DNA from: an uncultured Candidatus Actinomarina sp.
Lineage (GTDB): Bacteria; Actinomycetota; Acidimicrobiia; Actinomarinales; Actinomarinaceae
Direction: 5' to 3'
NCBI GenBank assembly: GCA_902610815.1
Contig: CACLXG010000003.1
Span: 62,001 to 126,000, forward strand
DNA: 64,000 nt
Shown here: in pieces, positions 50,753-59,839 of the stretch
How positions within the stretch are numbered: the stretch's first letter is position 1
Layout: each line of letters begins with the position of its first letter
Position numbers and translations under genes: made by a program
The notes under the pieces: generated by a model
Seen by the model: the letters and a program-made list of their open reading frames with translations, nothing else
What the model was told of the DNA's origin: nothing
The model's database searches: none

Positions 50753-52240
50753 ATGTTTATGAACGCCATTATTGCCGGCTTGCTTTACTTCTTAAGTTTT
50801 CCTCCTTATGATTTTTGGTATTTAATATTTCCAGCACTTTATCTTTTTTATTATTCATTACTTTCAAGTACAAAATCTTTTCTGCCAGGATTTATCTTTG
50901 GGTGTGTTGCTTACGGTGTGATTCTATTAGGAATTCAATCAATAGGACTTGAAGCCTGGATACCATTGACAATTTTAATGGGATTGATGTATGGAGCATT
51001 TTCAAAACTATTTTCTTATCTAAATAAAAAATCCAGAACTAATTTCTATGTATTATTAGCAGCTTTAGCAGTCTTTGATCTGATTAGGGCATATTTTCCT
51101 TTTGGCGGTTTTCCTTGGGGTTTTCCATCAACAGTTTTACTAACAGGCCCTATAGATAGTTCGTTATTTTTTAAAGTCCCTTTATCATTCAAAAATTTTG
51201 GACCAACGGGATCCTCTCTTTTACTACAATCCCTTCCTTTAATAATTGCACTTAGTGTCTTTTCAAAAAGCAAACAAAAAAATTATTTAAAGGATTACAT
51301 AATATTTTTATTAATAATTTTTACAATATTCATTTCAAATTATGTGGTTAATGACTATCAGCACACTCAACATGAAACATCAGAACTAAACATCGTAATT
51401 GTTCAAGGAAACAGTCCCTGTCCCGGTGCAAAAAACAGATGTAATAATGAAAGACAAAAAATTTATGATAGCCATTTAGCCCAAACACAAACTATCGATG
51501 GAAATTTTGATTTAGTTGTTTGGCCAGAAAGCTCAACAGGATTTAACAATGATCCTGGAATACACAGTAGAGTTCAAAAAGATATTTCTACTGAAGCTTT
51601 AAGACTAGGTTCCTATTTTTTAGTAGGGGGAGACAGGCCTGTTCAAAAACAATATTTTGAAAATTATGGAATCTTTATCAACAAAGAAGGAGAGGTTGTA
51701 GATCAATATTTAAAACAGCATCCAGTTCCATTTGGAGAGTATATTCCATTTAGAAAATATTTAGAGTGGATTCCCCCGCTAGCACTGGTTCCTCGTGACA
51801 TGATTAGGGGAGATGGTCAAAAAATATTTATGGTTAATGATTCAAAAATATCAACTGTTATCTCATTTGAAGGATCTTTCCAAAGATACATTAGGAACAG
51901 TGTCTTAGACGGTGCAGAGTTAGTTGTAATCCTTACTAACCAAGCAAGCTATGGAGAAAGCGGGATGTCGGACCAATTTATATTAATGTCCAGGGCAAAT
52001 GCAATTTCAAACGATAGACCAATTATACATGCAGCAATTACAGGTAAATCAGCGTTTATAGATCACAATGGAAAAGTTATTTCTAAAACTGAATTATTTG
52101 AAACAACAACATTAATTGAAAAACTTGAGTTAAGACAAACAGAAACTCCATACAGCAAATATGGAAATTATTTAAATTATATTTTTATAATATTTGGAGC
52201 TCTTACATTTGCTAGAAGATTTATTCGTCAAGTTGATTAA
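50753..52240 (+). CDS. lnt: Lnt-like apolipoprotein N-acyltransferase, catalytic Cys replaced by Ser
   Basis: A 495-residue protein: an N-terminal six-helix membrane part (residues 1-200) and a nitrilase-like domain outside. Glu259 (Trp-Pro-Glu-Ser) and Lys321 (Tyr-Leu-Lys-Gln-His-Pro-Val-Pro-Phe-Gly-Glu-Tyr) of the Glu-Lys-Cys triad are in place. The Cys position reads Val-Ile-Ser371-Phe-Glu, where the family has Ile-Cys-Tyr/Phe-Glu, so the nucleophile is Ser. The rest (Leu-Thr-Asn-Gln-Ala-Ser-Tyr-Gly, Met-Ser-Arg-Ala-Asn-Ala) is Lnt-like. It may be an altered or inactive acyltransferase. TAACAT is 8 bases before ATG. Confidence 0.85.
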   Translation: MFMNAIIAGLLYFLSFPPYDFWYLIFPALYLFYYSLLSSTKSFLPGFIFGCVAYGVILLGIQSIGLEAWIPLTILMGLMYGAFSKLFSYLNKKSRTNFYVLLAALAVFDLIRAYFPFGGFPWGFPSTVLLTGPIDSSLFFKVPLSFKNFGPTGSSLLLQSLPLIIALSVFSKSKQKNYLKDYIIFLLIIFTIFISNYVVNDYQHTQHETSELNIVIVQGNSPCPGAKNRCNNERQKIYDSHLAQTQTIDGNFDLVVWPESSTGFNNDPGIHSRVQKDISTEALRLGSYFLVGGDRPVQKQYFENYGIFINKEGEVVDQYLKQHPVPFGEYIPFRKYLEWIPPLALVPRDMIRGDGQKIFMVNDSKISTVISFEGSFQRYIRNSVLDGAELVVILTNQASYGESGMSDQFILMSRANAISNDRPIIHAAITGKSAFIDHNGKVISKTELFETTTLIEKLELRQTETPYSKYGNYLNYIFIIFGALTFARRFIRQVD

Positions 52241-53441
52241 ATGGTAAGTTTTTCATAGCCACAGCCTCTATTACACCACTTTGGAAAACTCGTAATCCAA
52301 ATTTTGGAAGAATTGCAAATAAGTGATCAAAAATGTCTGATTGTATTTTTTCATAAGCAACCCACTCTGTTGTATTCGTAAATGTATATATTTCTATAGG
52401 CACTCCTTCAGGAGAAGAGGGTAATTGACGAACTAAAAAAGTCATGGTGTCAGTGTTTAAATTTTGACTTTGCTTCAAATAGTTCTCAACATAGGCTCTA
52501 TAAGTTCCAATATTTGTTAATCTCCTAGTTTCTAATTGGTTAGAAGACTCACTGTTTAATTTATTAAACTCTTCTAACTCATCGTTTTTTTCTGAAATAT
52601 AGCTCTTAATTGGTGAAAGCTTTTGAAGTTCGACTATTTCTTCTGCAGTTAAAAACTTAATACTAGAAATATCTATTAATATTGATCTTTTTATCCTCCT
52701 CCCTCCATACTCAGACATTGCCCTCCAGTTTTTCACAGAAGTATTAACAATTTTTGATGTAGGTATTGTTGTAATTGTTTTGTCCCAATTTTGTACTTTT
52801 ACAGTGTGAAGGGCTATATCTACAACATCTCCATCTGCACCAAACTCGGGAACCTCTATCCAGTCACCAATTTTAATTATGTCATTTTGACCAATTTGGA
52901 CTGATGCTACAAAAGAAAGAATTGTATCTTGAAAGACTAACAACAATACTGCAGTCAAAGCTCCAAGACCACTTATGTAATAAGCAACTGATTGACCAGT
53001 TATTATTGCAAAAATAATTATTGCGATGAATGATGCGATAATTATTTTAATTATTTGAATATATCCTTTGATAGGTTTATTTTTTAATACATCTATATTT
53101 TCAGAAACTTTATTGAACACAGTGAGCATTTCAAGAATGGTAAGACCGACAAACAAAGTCAGTAATGAATCAAGAAGTCTAGAAATTATTGGATTTGAAA
53201 ATATTTCAAGATTAAATCTAGGAGACGAGGTCAAAAAGGTAAAAACTATAATTACTAGAACATATGAAAGTCGGTTCAGAAATTTTTTTTCCAGAAATAA
53301 ATCATCAATAAACGTTGATGTTCTTTTTGCTATTTTTTTTAAAGCAGGAAAGAGGATGCTTCTCAATACAAAATAAGTAATGATTAAAATCCCAAAAATT
53401 ATTGCAAGAGACGAGAGTTCTGAGGTTGATAAATTATTCAT
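52221..53441 (-). CDS. MscS-family mechanosensitive channel (YbdG-like)
   Basis: A 406-residue channel protein: four N-terminal helices, then the pore helix with Tyr-Ile-Ser-Gly-Leu-Gly-Ala-Leu-Thr-Ala-Val-Leu-Leu-Leu-Val-Phe-Gln-Asp-Thr (residues 140-175), beta domain with Trp-Ile-Glu-Val-Pro-Glu-Phe-Gly-Ala-Asp-Gly, Val-Lys-Asn-Trp-Arg, and a long helical insert characteristic of YbdG-type channels. It releases solutes under osmotic downshock. TAAAAT lies 6 bases before the ATG. Confidence 0.9.
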   Translation of the reverse strand: MNNLSTSELSSLAIIFGILIITYFVLRSILFPALKKIAKRTSTFIDDLFLEKKFLNRLSYVLVIIVFTFLTSSPRFNLEIFSNPIISRLLDSLLTLFVGLTILEMLTVFNKVSENIDVLKNKPIKGYIQIIKIIIASFIAIIIFAIITGQSVAYYISGLGALTAVLLLVFQDTILSFVASVQIGQNDIIKIGDWIEVPEFGADGDVVDIALHTVKVQNWDKTITTIPTSKIVNTSVKNWRAMSEYGGRRIKRSILIDISSIKFLTAEEIVELQKLSPIKSYISEKNDELEEFNKLNSESSNQLETRRLTNIGTYRAYVENYLKQSQNLNTDTMTFLVRQLPSSPEGVPIEIYTFTNTTEWVAYEKIQSDIFDHLFAILPKFGLRVFQSGVIEAVAMKNLPFNQLDE

Positions 53442-53455
53442 AATTAAATTTTACC

Positions 53456-54136
53456 TTAAAATCCTTTTTGTTGGCTTATCCAAGGTTTAGGTGAATTATT
53501 TAGGAATTCGTCAACACTTGGACCATTTAAATTTTGTAAACTTCTTTGACCGACAATATATGAAATTACTAAAAGAATCAAGGTGCTTTGATTAGATGTT
53601 GCAAGTTTGATTACAACCAGTATTTCAGGATTGTTAAAGAAGTAAATTTGCAACCCAGCCTTTAGAGACAAATAAATGGTCCAGATAATAGCAACTTTTG
53701 TATAAGCTGGGCGTACTCTTGGGTGAAAATACCACTCTTTAGGCCAATTCCTAAATGCTTTTGAACTATATATGGTAAATGGCTTTCTTATGAGTATCGA
53801 AATTAATCCAAAGATTGCAATTGTTGCGTCTCTTATAATTCCAGGAATGAAAAATCCAGAAGCACTTCCTTGAAGTCTTGCTAGAAGTAGTGCAATAGCA
53901 GATCCAACAAATCCGTAAAAAACAAACTTTAAATCTTGTTTTCTCAGTCTTCTGTAAATTAGAAAAACAATTAGTAATCCACCTGTACTAAAGATCGCTG
54001 TATTTAAATCAACAAAGTTAGCCAACACTACAAAAAACACTGGAGCAATTACAGCATCAATTACACCTTCATTGTTTGGAAGTAAATCTTTAACTTCTTC
54101 TCTTATTTCAAGAAATTTTGATTTAAATTTATCCAA
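53456..54136 (-). CDS. DUF3159-family membrane protein
   Basis: A 226-residue protein with about six membrane helices. Arg-Leu-Gln-Gly-Ser-Ala-Ser-Gly-Phe-Phe and Tyr-Phe-His-Pro-Arg-Val-Arg-Pro-Ala-Tyr correspond to the DUF3159 pattern, found mostly in actinobacteria. Function unknown. It lies one base from purB and is probably co-transcribed. Confidence 0.78.
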   Translation of the reverse strand: MDKFKSKFLEIREEVKDLLPNNEGVIDAVIAPVFFVVLANFVDLNTAIFSTGGLLIVFLIYRRLRKQDLKFVFYGFVGSAIALLLARLQGSASGFFIPGIIRDATIAIFGLISILIRKPFTIYSSKAFRNWPKEWYFHPRVRPAYTKVAIIWTIYLSLKAGLQIYFFNNPEILVVIKLATSNQSTLILLVISYIVGQRSLQNLNGPSVDEFLNNSPKPWISQQKGF

Positions 54137-54137
54137 T

Positions 54138-55400
54138 TTATTGAAATTTATCTCTAAACGTTTTTTCGTCGACGTTTTTATTAACTTGATTTTCTAAATC
54201 TGGAAATTCTAATTTAAATTCTTTTTCAAGCTCTTTTTTTAATTCTTCAGCAGATAAATTGTTAAAAATTTCTTCTTGAATTTTTCTATATGCTGTATCT
54301 CTATCAACTCCGTTGTTCACAAGATATGAAAGATATTTTTGACTTACAGATTTATTTTTTGCATCTTCAAGGTTTACATTTATTTTTTCATAATTTATAA
54401 CTAGGTGTTTTAGTATTGAATTCAACTCGATACTCATAAAACTAATAAGGTGAAAAGCATCTGGGAGCATAATCCTTTCTACTGAGGAATTAGAAATGTC
54501 TCTTTCGTTCCATAAAACCATATTCTCTAAGCTAGTGCTCACATAAGATCTCATTATTCTTGCTAAACCGGTTATTCTTTCGCTACCAATAGGATTCTTT
54601 TTATGTGGCATTGCCGAAGAACCTTTTTGTCCATCTTTAAATGACTCGAACATTTCAGATATCTCAGAACGCTGATAGCTACGTATGTTTGTAGCAATCC
54701 TTTCATAAGTAGATGCGAGTATACCAAGTGAGCTAACAACTTCTGCATACCGGTCTCTACTTACAATCTGATTTGCAAACTGTTCAGGCTTTAAATTCAA
54801 TTTCTCAAGTGTAAGCTTCTCCATTTCCGAAGTAACTACTGAGTGGTTTCCAACTGGGCCACTTAATTTACCAAAAGAAATATTATTTTTAGAATTCTCA
54901 AGTCGATTCAATCCTCGAGCAACTTCTAGATGCCAGTTGCCAAAGATATTTCCTAAAAAAGTTTCTTCTGCGTAAACACCATGAGTTCTCCCAATAATCG
55001 AAGTATCTTTTTCTTGCACAGCTTTTTCCTGTAAAGTTGAAAGCAAATCGTTTACTAAACCCTTAACATAATCAAGTGACTGCATAATTAAAACGCTATT
55101 TGCAGTATCTACTATGTCTGAGCTTGTTAATCCATAATGTATCCAATTAGAACCTTCACCAACTTTTTTTTGCAATATATCAACAAATGAAGCTAAGTCA
55201 TGGTTTGTAATCTCCTCTTGTTTATACACTTCATCCTTTTGAACAATTGATTGATTTATTTTTTTAGCGATTCCATTTTCAGCTACACCCAACCCTTCTA
55301 GTGTCTCAACATATTTTTCTTGAACCAATTTCCATGTATCGAATTTGTTTTGATCTTCCCAAATAGAATTAATTTCTGGATTTAAATATCTTTCAATCAT
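54138..55400 (-). CDS. purB: Adenylosuccinate lyase
   Basis: A 420-residue lyase of the fumarase superfamily: Thr-Ser-Ser-Asp-Ile-Val-Asp-Thr (first active-site loop), Gly-Arg-Thr-His-Gly-Val-Tyr (His acid/base) and Gly-Ser-Ser-Ala-Met-Pro-His-Lys-Lys-Asn-Pro (flexible signature loop with catalytic Ser). It cleaves SAICAR and adenylosuccinate in purine synthesis. One base follows purA. Confidence 0.94.
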   Translation of the reverse strand: MIERYLNPEINSIWEDQNKFDTWKLVQEKYVETLEGLGVAENGIAKKINQSIVQKDEVYKQEEITNHDLASFVDILQKKVGEGSNWIHYGLTSSDIVDTANSVLIMQSLDYVKGLVNDLLSTLQEKAVQEKDTSIIGRTHGVYAEETFLGNIFGNWHLEVARGLNRLENSKNNISFGKLSGPVGNHSVVTSEMEKLTLEKLNLKPEQFANQIVSRDRYAEVVSSLGILASTYERIATNIRSYQRSEISEMFESFKDGQKGSSAMPHKKNPIGSERITGLARIMRSYVSTSLENMVLWNERDISNSSVERIMLPDAFHLISFMSIELNSILKHLVINYEKINVNLEDAKNKSVSQKYLSYLVNNGVDRDTAYRKIQEEIFNNLSAEELKKELEKEFKLEFPDLENQVNKNVDEKTFRDKFQ

Positions 55401-55401
55401 T

Positions 55402-56673
55402 TTAAATTATTATATTTTCTGTTCTCTCAGGCCCAACAGAGATGAACGTAATGGGTACTTCAATAAAGTCTTCAATTGCTTTTATGTAAGTTTGTGCATT
55501 TTTGGGTAAGTCTTCAAAATTCTTTACAGAGGAAATATCTTCTGTCCAGCCATCAAAAGCTTGATAAACAGGCTCAGCTTTATAATGAATACTTTCTTTA
55601 TATGGATAATTTGTAAAAAGCTCATTTTCATATTTGTATCCAATACATAAATTTATTTCTTCTAGTCCTGAGAGAACATCAAGTTTAGTTATAAATAGCT
55701 CAGTTAAAGAATTAACTCTTACTGAAAACTTCAAAGAAATTAAATCAAGCCAACCACATCTTCTTCTACGACCAGTAACTACACCAAACTCTGCACCCTT
55801 TTCGATTAGATAATCACCAATCTCATTTTTTTGTTCTGTTATAAATGGTCCACTTCCAACTCGAGATATATAGGCTTTTGTTACTCCAACAATACGATCT
55901 ATATTTTTTGGACCAACTCCGGATCCAATAGCAGCATTACCCGCTGAAGTATTTGAGCTAGTTACAAATGGATAAGTTCCATGATCTATGTCGAGCAGTG
56001 TTCCCTGAGCTCCTTCAAATAAAATTGTTTTGTTCTCTTTAATAGCATTTTCAATTAAAAGTGAGGTGTCTTTTATATGGTTAGCAACAATATCTCTATA
56101 ACCATTAAATTCTTCAATTATTTCCTCAGCTACCAAAGGGGGTCGCTCGTAGATTTTTGTAAGAGTGAGGTTAGTTTCTTCAATATTTGATTTTACTTTT
56201 TTTTCAAATACTTCTTGGTCTAACAAGTCCTGTACCCTTATGCCACGTCTCTGTATTTTGTCCGCATAACAAGGTCCAATTCCTTTTTTTGTGGTTCCTA
56301 TTTTGTTTTCTCCTAAACTCTCTTCAATCAATTCGTCAAGTAATTTGTGATAGGGCATTATAAGATGAGCATTTGGTGAAATAGCTAACTTCTCAGTATC
56401 TATGTTCTTATCTTCTAACATTTTGAGTTCTTGTTTTAAAAAGCCCAAGTCTATTACACACCCTGAACCGATTACTGGAACACAGTCAGGATATAGAACT
56501 CCAGAAGGTGTTAAAGACAGAGCAATTTTATCTTCTCCAACTACAATTGTGTGACCAGCATTGTTTCCGCCTTGAAATCTGACAACAAAATCAGCTGTTG
56601 AAGCAAAAAAATCTGTGACTTTACCCTTACCTTCATCTCCCCACTGGGCGCCGAGAACTACGGTAGTGGACAA
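55402..56673 (-). CDS. purA: Adenylosuccinate synthetase
   Basis: A 423-residue GTP-dependent ligase: Gln-Trp-Gly-Asp-Glu-Gly-Lys-Gly-Lys P-loop, Asn-Asn-Ala-Gly-His-Thr with catalytic His, and Thr-Gly-Arg-Arg-Arg-Arg-Cys-Gly. It makes adenylosuccinate from IMP and Asp, the step before PurB. The start is TTG (revcomp of CAA at 56671-56673) with AAGGAG 7 bases upstream. Confidence 0.94.
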   Translation of the reverse strand: MSTTVVLGAQWGDEGKGKVTDFFASTADFVVRFQGGNNAGHTIVVGEDKIALSLTPSGVLYPDCVPVIGSGCVIDLGFLKQELKMLEDKNIDTEKLAISPNAHLIMPYHKLLDELIEESLGENKIGTTKKGIGPCYADKIQRRGIRVQDLLDQEVFEKKVKSNIEETNLTLTKIYERPPLVAEEIIEEFNGYRDIVANHIKDTSLLIENAIKENKTILFEGAQGTLLDIDHGTYPFVTSSNTSAGNAAIGSGVGPKNIDRIVGVTKAYISRVGSGPFITEQKNEIGDYLIEKGAEFGVVTGRRRRCGWLDLISLKFSVRVNSLTELFITKLDVLSGLEEINLCIGYKYENELFTNYPYKESIHYKAEPVYQAFDGWTEDISSVKNFEDLPKNAQTYIKAIEDFIEVPITFISVGPERTENIII

Positions 56674-56791
56674 TTTTTTCTCCTTAGATACAACATAAAA
56701 TAATAATGCAGTTTTCTTATAAACAGTAGGAGTTTCTTAGCGAATTTATATTAAATTGCAAACAGTTTGTTTATTTACATAATTTTTCGTT

Positions 56792-56820
56792 GATACATAA
56801 ATCTAACTATATTAAATTAA
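56792..56820 (+). promoter_or_regulatory. Candidate promoter of the aap operon
   Basis: TTGATA, a 17-base spacer and TAAATT give a -35/-10 pair in the 200-base gap between purA and aapJ. The leader contains a small hairpin GGCTTC/GAAGCT and TTTACATAA (56774-56782), a word also found in the 20-bp repeats at 7710-7769. Confidence 0.45.
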
Positions 56821-56873
56821 TAACATACGGCTTCTAATGAAGCTGTCTACTTTTAATTAAAAGGAGATAAACA

Positions 56874-57956
56874 TTGAATAAAAAAGCAATTGTTTTTCTT
56901 TTAGTATTTGCAATGGTAATTGTCGCTTGTGGAGACACAGCCGAAGAAGAAGTTGCTGTTGAAGCTACTGAAGAAGAACATGACCACGAAGGGGAATCAA
57001 CTCTTGAACAAGTTCAAGAAAGAGGATTCCTTAAGTGCGGTGTTAGCACCGGTGCAACTGGATTCACTGAAGTAGGGGACGACGGTTCTTATTCAGGATT
57101 TGACGTTGACTACTGTTATGCAGTTGCTGCTGCTGTTTTCGGCGATTACAGTAAAGTTGAATTTAAGCAACTTACTGCTGCTGAAAGATTCACAGCACTT
57201 AGCGCTGGTGAAATCGACGTGTTAATAAGAAACACAACATGGACTCAAAGCCGAGACACTGAGCTTGGTAATGATTTTGGACCAACAACTTACTTTGACG
57301 GTCAACAATTAATGGGTAGAGTTTCTGATGGACTTTCTTCATCTTCAACTCTTGCTGACATTGATGGTCTAAGAGTATGTACAAATGCTGGTACAACCAC
57401 TGAAAAGAATATTACAGAAGGTGCTGGACTTGTAGGAGCTACTATTGAGCTCGTTACAGTTGAAGCATTCTCAGAAGCAATTGACAAGTTCATTGCTGGT
57501 GAGTGTGATATTGTAACAACAGACGGTTCAGGATTAGTTGGTAGAAGAGCAGTTAATGATGCTCTTAATGACTGGGCAATTTTCCCACAATCACCAATTT
57601 CAAAAGAACCATTAGGTCCAACATACAGATCAAATGATAGCCAATGGGCTGACATCATTAACTGGACTGTTTATGCAACAGTCATTGCTGATGAGTATGG
57701 AGTTACAAGAGCTAACATCGACTCATTTGACTATGATGCTGCACCAGAAATGGGTAGATTATTTGGTAAGAATGACGGAGAGCTTCAAACCAAGATGGGT
57801 CTTAGTGCTGATGCGTATTACAACGTTGTAAAGCAAATCGGTAACTACGACGAAATCTTCTCACGAAACCTAAATCCATTAGGTCTCTATAGAGAAGGTG
57901 GAGCTAACGCTCGCTGGACAGAAGGCGGATTAGTTTACGCACCACCAGCAAGGTAA
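56874..57956 (+). CDS. aapJ: General L-amino-acid ABC transporter substrate-binding protein
   Basis: A 360-residue lipoprotein: N-terminal helix ending Val-Ile-Val-Ala-Cys, an acidic His-containing linker (Glu-His-Asp-His-Glu), then a class-III SBP domain with Phe-Leu-Lys-Cys-Gly-Val, Gly-Phe-Asp-Val-Asp-Tyr-Cys, Ile-Asp-Val-Leu-Ile-Arg-Asn-Thr-Thr-Trp-Thr, and Val-Cys-Thr-Asn-Ala-Gly-Thr-Thr: the AapJ/BztA family that binds many L-amino acids. The start is TTG with AAGGAG 8 bases before. A terminator follows before the next gene, so it is likely made in excess. Confidence 0.93.
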   Translation: MNKKAIVFLLVFAMVIVACGDTAEEEVAVEATEEEHDHEGESTLEQVQERGFLKCGVSTGATGFTEVGDDGSYSGFDVDYCYAVAAAVFGDYSKVEFKQLTAAERFTALSAGEIDVLIRNTTWTQSRDTELGNDFGPTTYFDGQQLMGRVSDGLSSSSTLADIDGLRVCTNAGTTTEKNITEGAGLVGATIELVTVEAFSEAIDKFIAGECDIVTTDGSGLVGRRAVNDALNDWAIFPQSPISKEPLGPTYRSNDSQWADIINWTVYATVIADEYGVTRANIDSFDYDAAPEMGRLFGKNDGELQTKMGLSADAYYNVVKQIGNYDEIFSRNLNPLGLYREGGANARWTEGGLVYAPPAR

Positions 57957-57978
57957 TTTTTACCTATTTATAATTAGT

Positions 57979-58006
57979 AAAAGGGGCTTTTAGCCCCTTT
58001 TACTTT
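57979..58006 (+). terminator. Intergenic terminator between aapJ and aapQ
   Basis: AAAAGGGGC/GCCCCTTTT (57979-57987 with 57993-58001) with a 5-base loop and a short T tail. Placed after the binding-protein gene, it would let most transcripts stop there and raise the AapJ:permease ratio. Confidence 0.7.
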
Positions 58007-58039
58007 GAATATGAAAACTTAATCTGATAGGATTTATTT

Positions 58040-59839
58040 ATGAAAAATGGACTAAAAGCACTTTCCTTTTTTAGGAATGTTGTTTTTCTAAAGTGGGCAT
58101 CACAAATCATTTTTCTAGTAGGTCTTTTATACATAATCTGGAGCTATATTCAGAATGCAGTTGTAAATCTTGAACAAACAAATATAGCTTTTTCATGGGG
58201 ATGGTTAGGAGAAACACCAGGTGTTTCGATAGCAGAAGGCATGTATACTCTTCCTAATTCTGGTCGTCAGATGATTCAAGTTGGAATGTTAAATATGTTA
58301 AGAGTCACAGTCACAGGTATTTTTGCTGCTACATTTTTAGGTACGTTTCTTGGAATTGCTCGACTTTCAAAAAACTATATAGTCGAGAAAACCTCCACAG
58401 GCCTTCTAGAGGTTGTTCGTAATGTTCCCTTACTAGTCCAAATTTTCTTCTTCCAAGCTTTTGTTTTAACTTTTCCTAGACTTGAGGTTTTTGATGTAGG
58501 GACATATAACCTTCATGTGAGCGCAAAAGGCATTGCTTTCCCGTGGCTAAATAGACAGCCCACAGCATATTTATTTTGGGTTTATCTATTGGCTATTCTT
58601 ATTTTGGCTAACAGAATTTATAAATGGCGGGTACAAATTCTTGAAAGAGAAGGTAGAGAAACTAGGCCTTTTCTTTGGTCAGTTGGAATCTTTCTCGGAC
58701 TACTAGTCGCTGGCTGGTATGGAGGATATCGAATCATGGGTATCATTGGATTTTTAGCTGGCTATATTTCAACCGGAGTTGACCTTCTACCTGCAATCTT
58801 TTATCAGATACTTTTCTCTTCAATTGCAGTATTTATTGGTTTCAAGTCTACAAAGAAGTTTATAGATAGTAAAAAATCAGAAGAAGCACAAGGAATTTAT
58901 AGCGACGATGATTATTTTAAAATAATATTAAATGTCATAGTTGTATTACTAGTTGTTGTTTTAATGTTTTCTTCTGTAGGATTGGGTCTTTCTAACTTTT
59001 TAGTTGGTGACGAAATTGTTTTTAAAGCTGACTGGGGAGTTCCACAGTTCTTTGACGGAGTTAATAATAAATTATATTGGAACCCAGAAGCAAAAATTGT
59101 ATTAGATCCTCAACTGGACGGAATGAAAAGAGCAGAAATCATAGATTGGATTGCCGTCCCCGGAACAGAAGTGACAGAGGGTGATGTGGTAGCAAGAGCC
59201 ACAGCAAAAGACTTAAAGGGAGATTTAAATCAAGAAATTTCTATTTATGCGAAATACACAGGTGTAATAGAAGAAGTTTTTGTGTCTGAGGGAGACACTG
59301 TAAAAATAAATGAAAAAACATATGACATTCGAGTAACAGACAGCAAGCCATTAGAACTTTCAAGACCACGGGTTGAACAAATCGGAACAACTAAATTTAA
59401 AAGATATGCTGATGGGTATGGCAAAAGCCTTTCCGTAGGATATTTTGCTATTTGGCTTGGCGTAGTGCTCTATACTGCAATATTTATCTCAGAAGTAGTT
59501 AGAGCTGGAATAATGGCAGTTTCAAAAGGACAGTCTGAAGCAGGTCTTTCTCTTGGACTAGGAAGGGGTGCCCTATTAAGGTTAGTTGTCTTACCGCAGG
59601 CAATAAGGGTAATGCTTCCACCAATGGGTAATCAATATCTAAACCTTGCCAAGAACACGTCTTTAGGGATAGCCGTGGCATATCCAGAAATTGTTGCAGT
59701 AGGACAAACTTTATACAATCAAGAAGGGCAGACATTGCCAGTATTTTTAATCTGGATGGCATTTTATAGTACAGTAAGTTTGACTATTTCAACAATAATC
59801 AATTATTACAATAGAAAAATGAAGATAGTGGAGAGGTAA
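58040..59839 (+). CDS. aapQ: Amino-acid ABC transporter permease AapQ, with lipoyl-like insertion
   Basis: A 599-residue permease, about 200 longer than usual AapQ. An N-terminal helix, Val-Ala-Gly-type and Leu-Glu-Val-Val-Arg-Asn-Val-Pro-Leu segment, and the Ser-Leu-Gly-Leu-Gly-Arg-Gly-Ala-Leu-Leu-Arg-Leu-Val-Val-Leu-Pro-Gln EAA loop near the C-terminus are typical. Extra material includes membrane segments and, at about residues 365-435, a beta-rich module Trp-Ile-Ala-Val-Pro-Gly-Thr-Glu-Val-Thr-Glu-Gly-Asp-Val and Val-Ser-Glu-Gly-Asp-Thr-Val, a biotinyl/lipoyl-like barrel. No Lys appears at the usual modification site. Confidence 0.88.
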   Translation: MKNGLKALSFFRNVVFLKWASQIIFLVGLLYIIWSYIQNAVVNLEQTNIAFSWGWLGETPGVSIAEGMYTLPNSGRQMIQVGMLNMLRVTVTGIFAATFLGTFLGIARLSKNYIVEKTSTGLLEVVRNVPLLVQIFFFQAFVLTFPRLEVFDVGTYNLHVSAKGIAFPWLNRQPTAYLFWVYLLAILILANRIYKWRVQILEREGRETRPFLWSVGIFLGLLVAGWYGGYRIMGIIGFLAGYISTGVDLLPAIFYQILFSSIAVFIGFKSTKKFIDSKKSEEAQGIYSDDDYFKIILNVIVVLLVVVLMFSSVGLGLSNFLVGDEIVFKADWGVPQFFDGVNNKLYWNPEAKIVLDPQLDGMKRAEIIDWIAVPGTEVTEGDVVARATAKDLKGDLNQEISIYAKYTGVIEEVFVSEGDTVKINEKTYDIRVTDSKPLELSRPRVEQIGTTKFKRYADGYGKSLSVGYFAIWLGVVLYTAIFISEVVRAGIMAVSKGQSEAGLSLGLGRGALLRLVVLPQAIRVMLPPMGNQYLNLAKNTSLGIAVAYPEIVAVGQTLYNQEGQTLPVFLIWMAFYSTVSLTISTIINYYNRKMKIVER

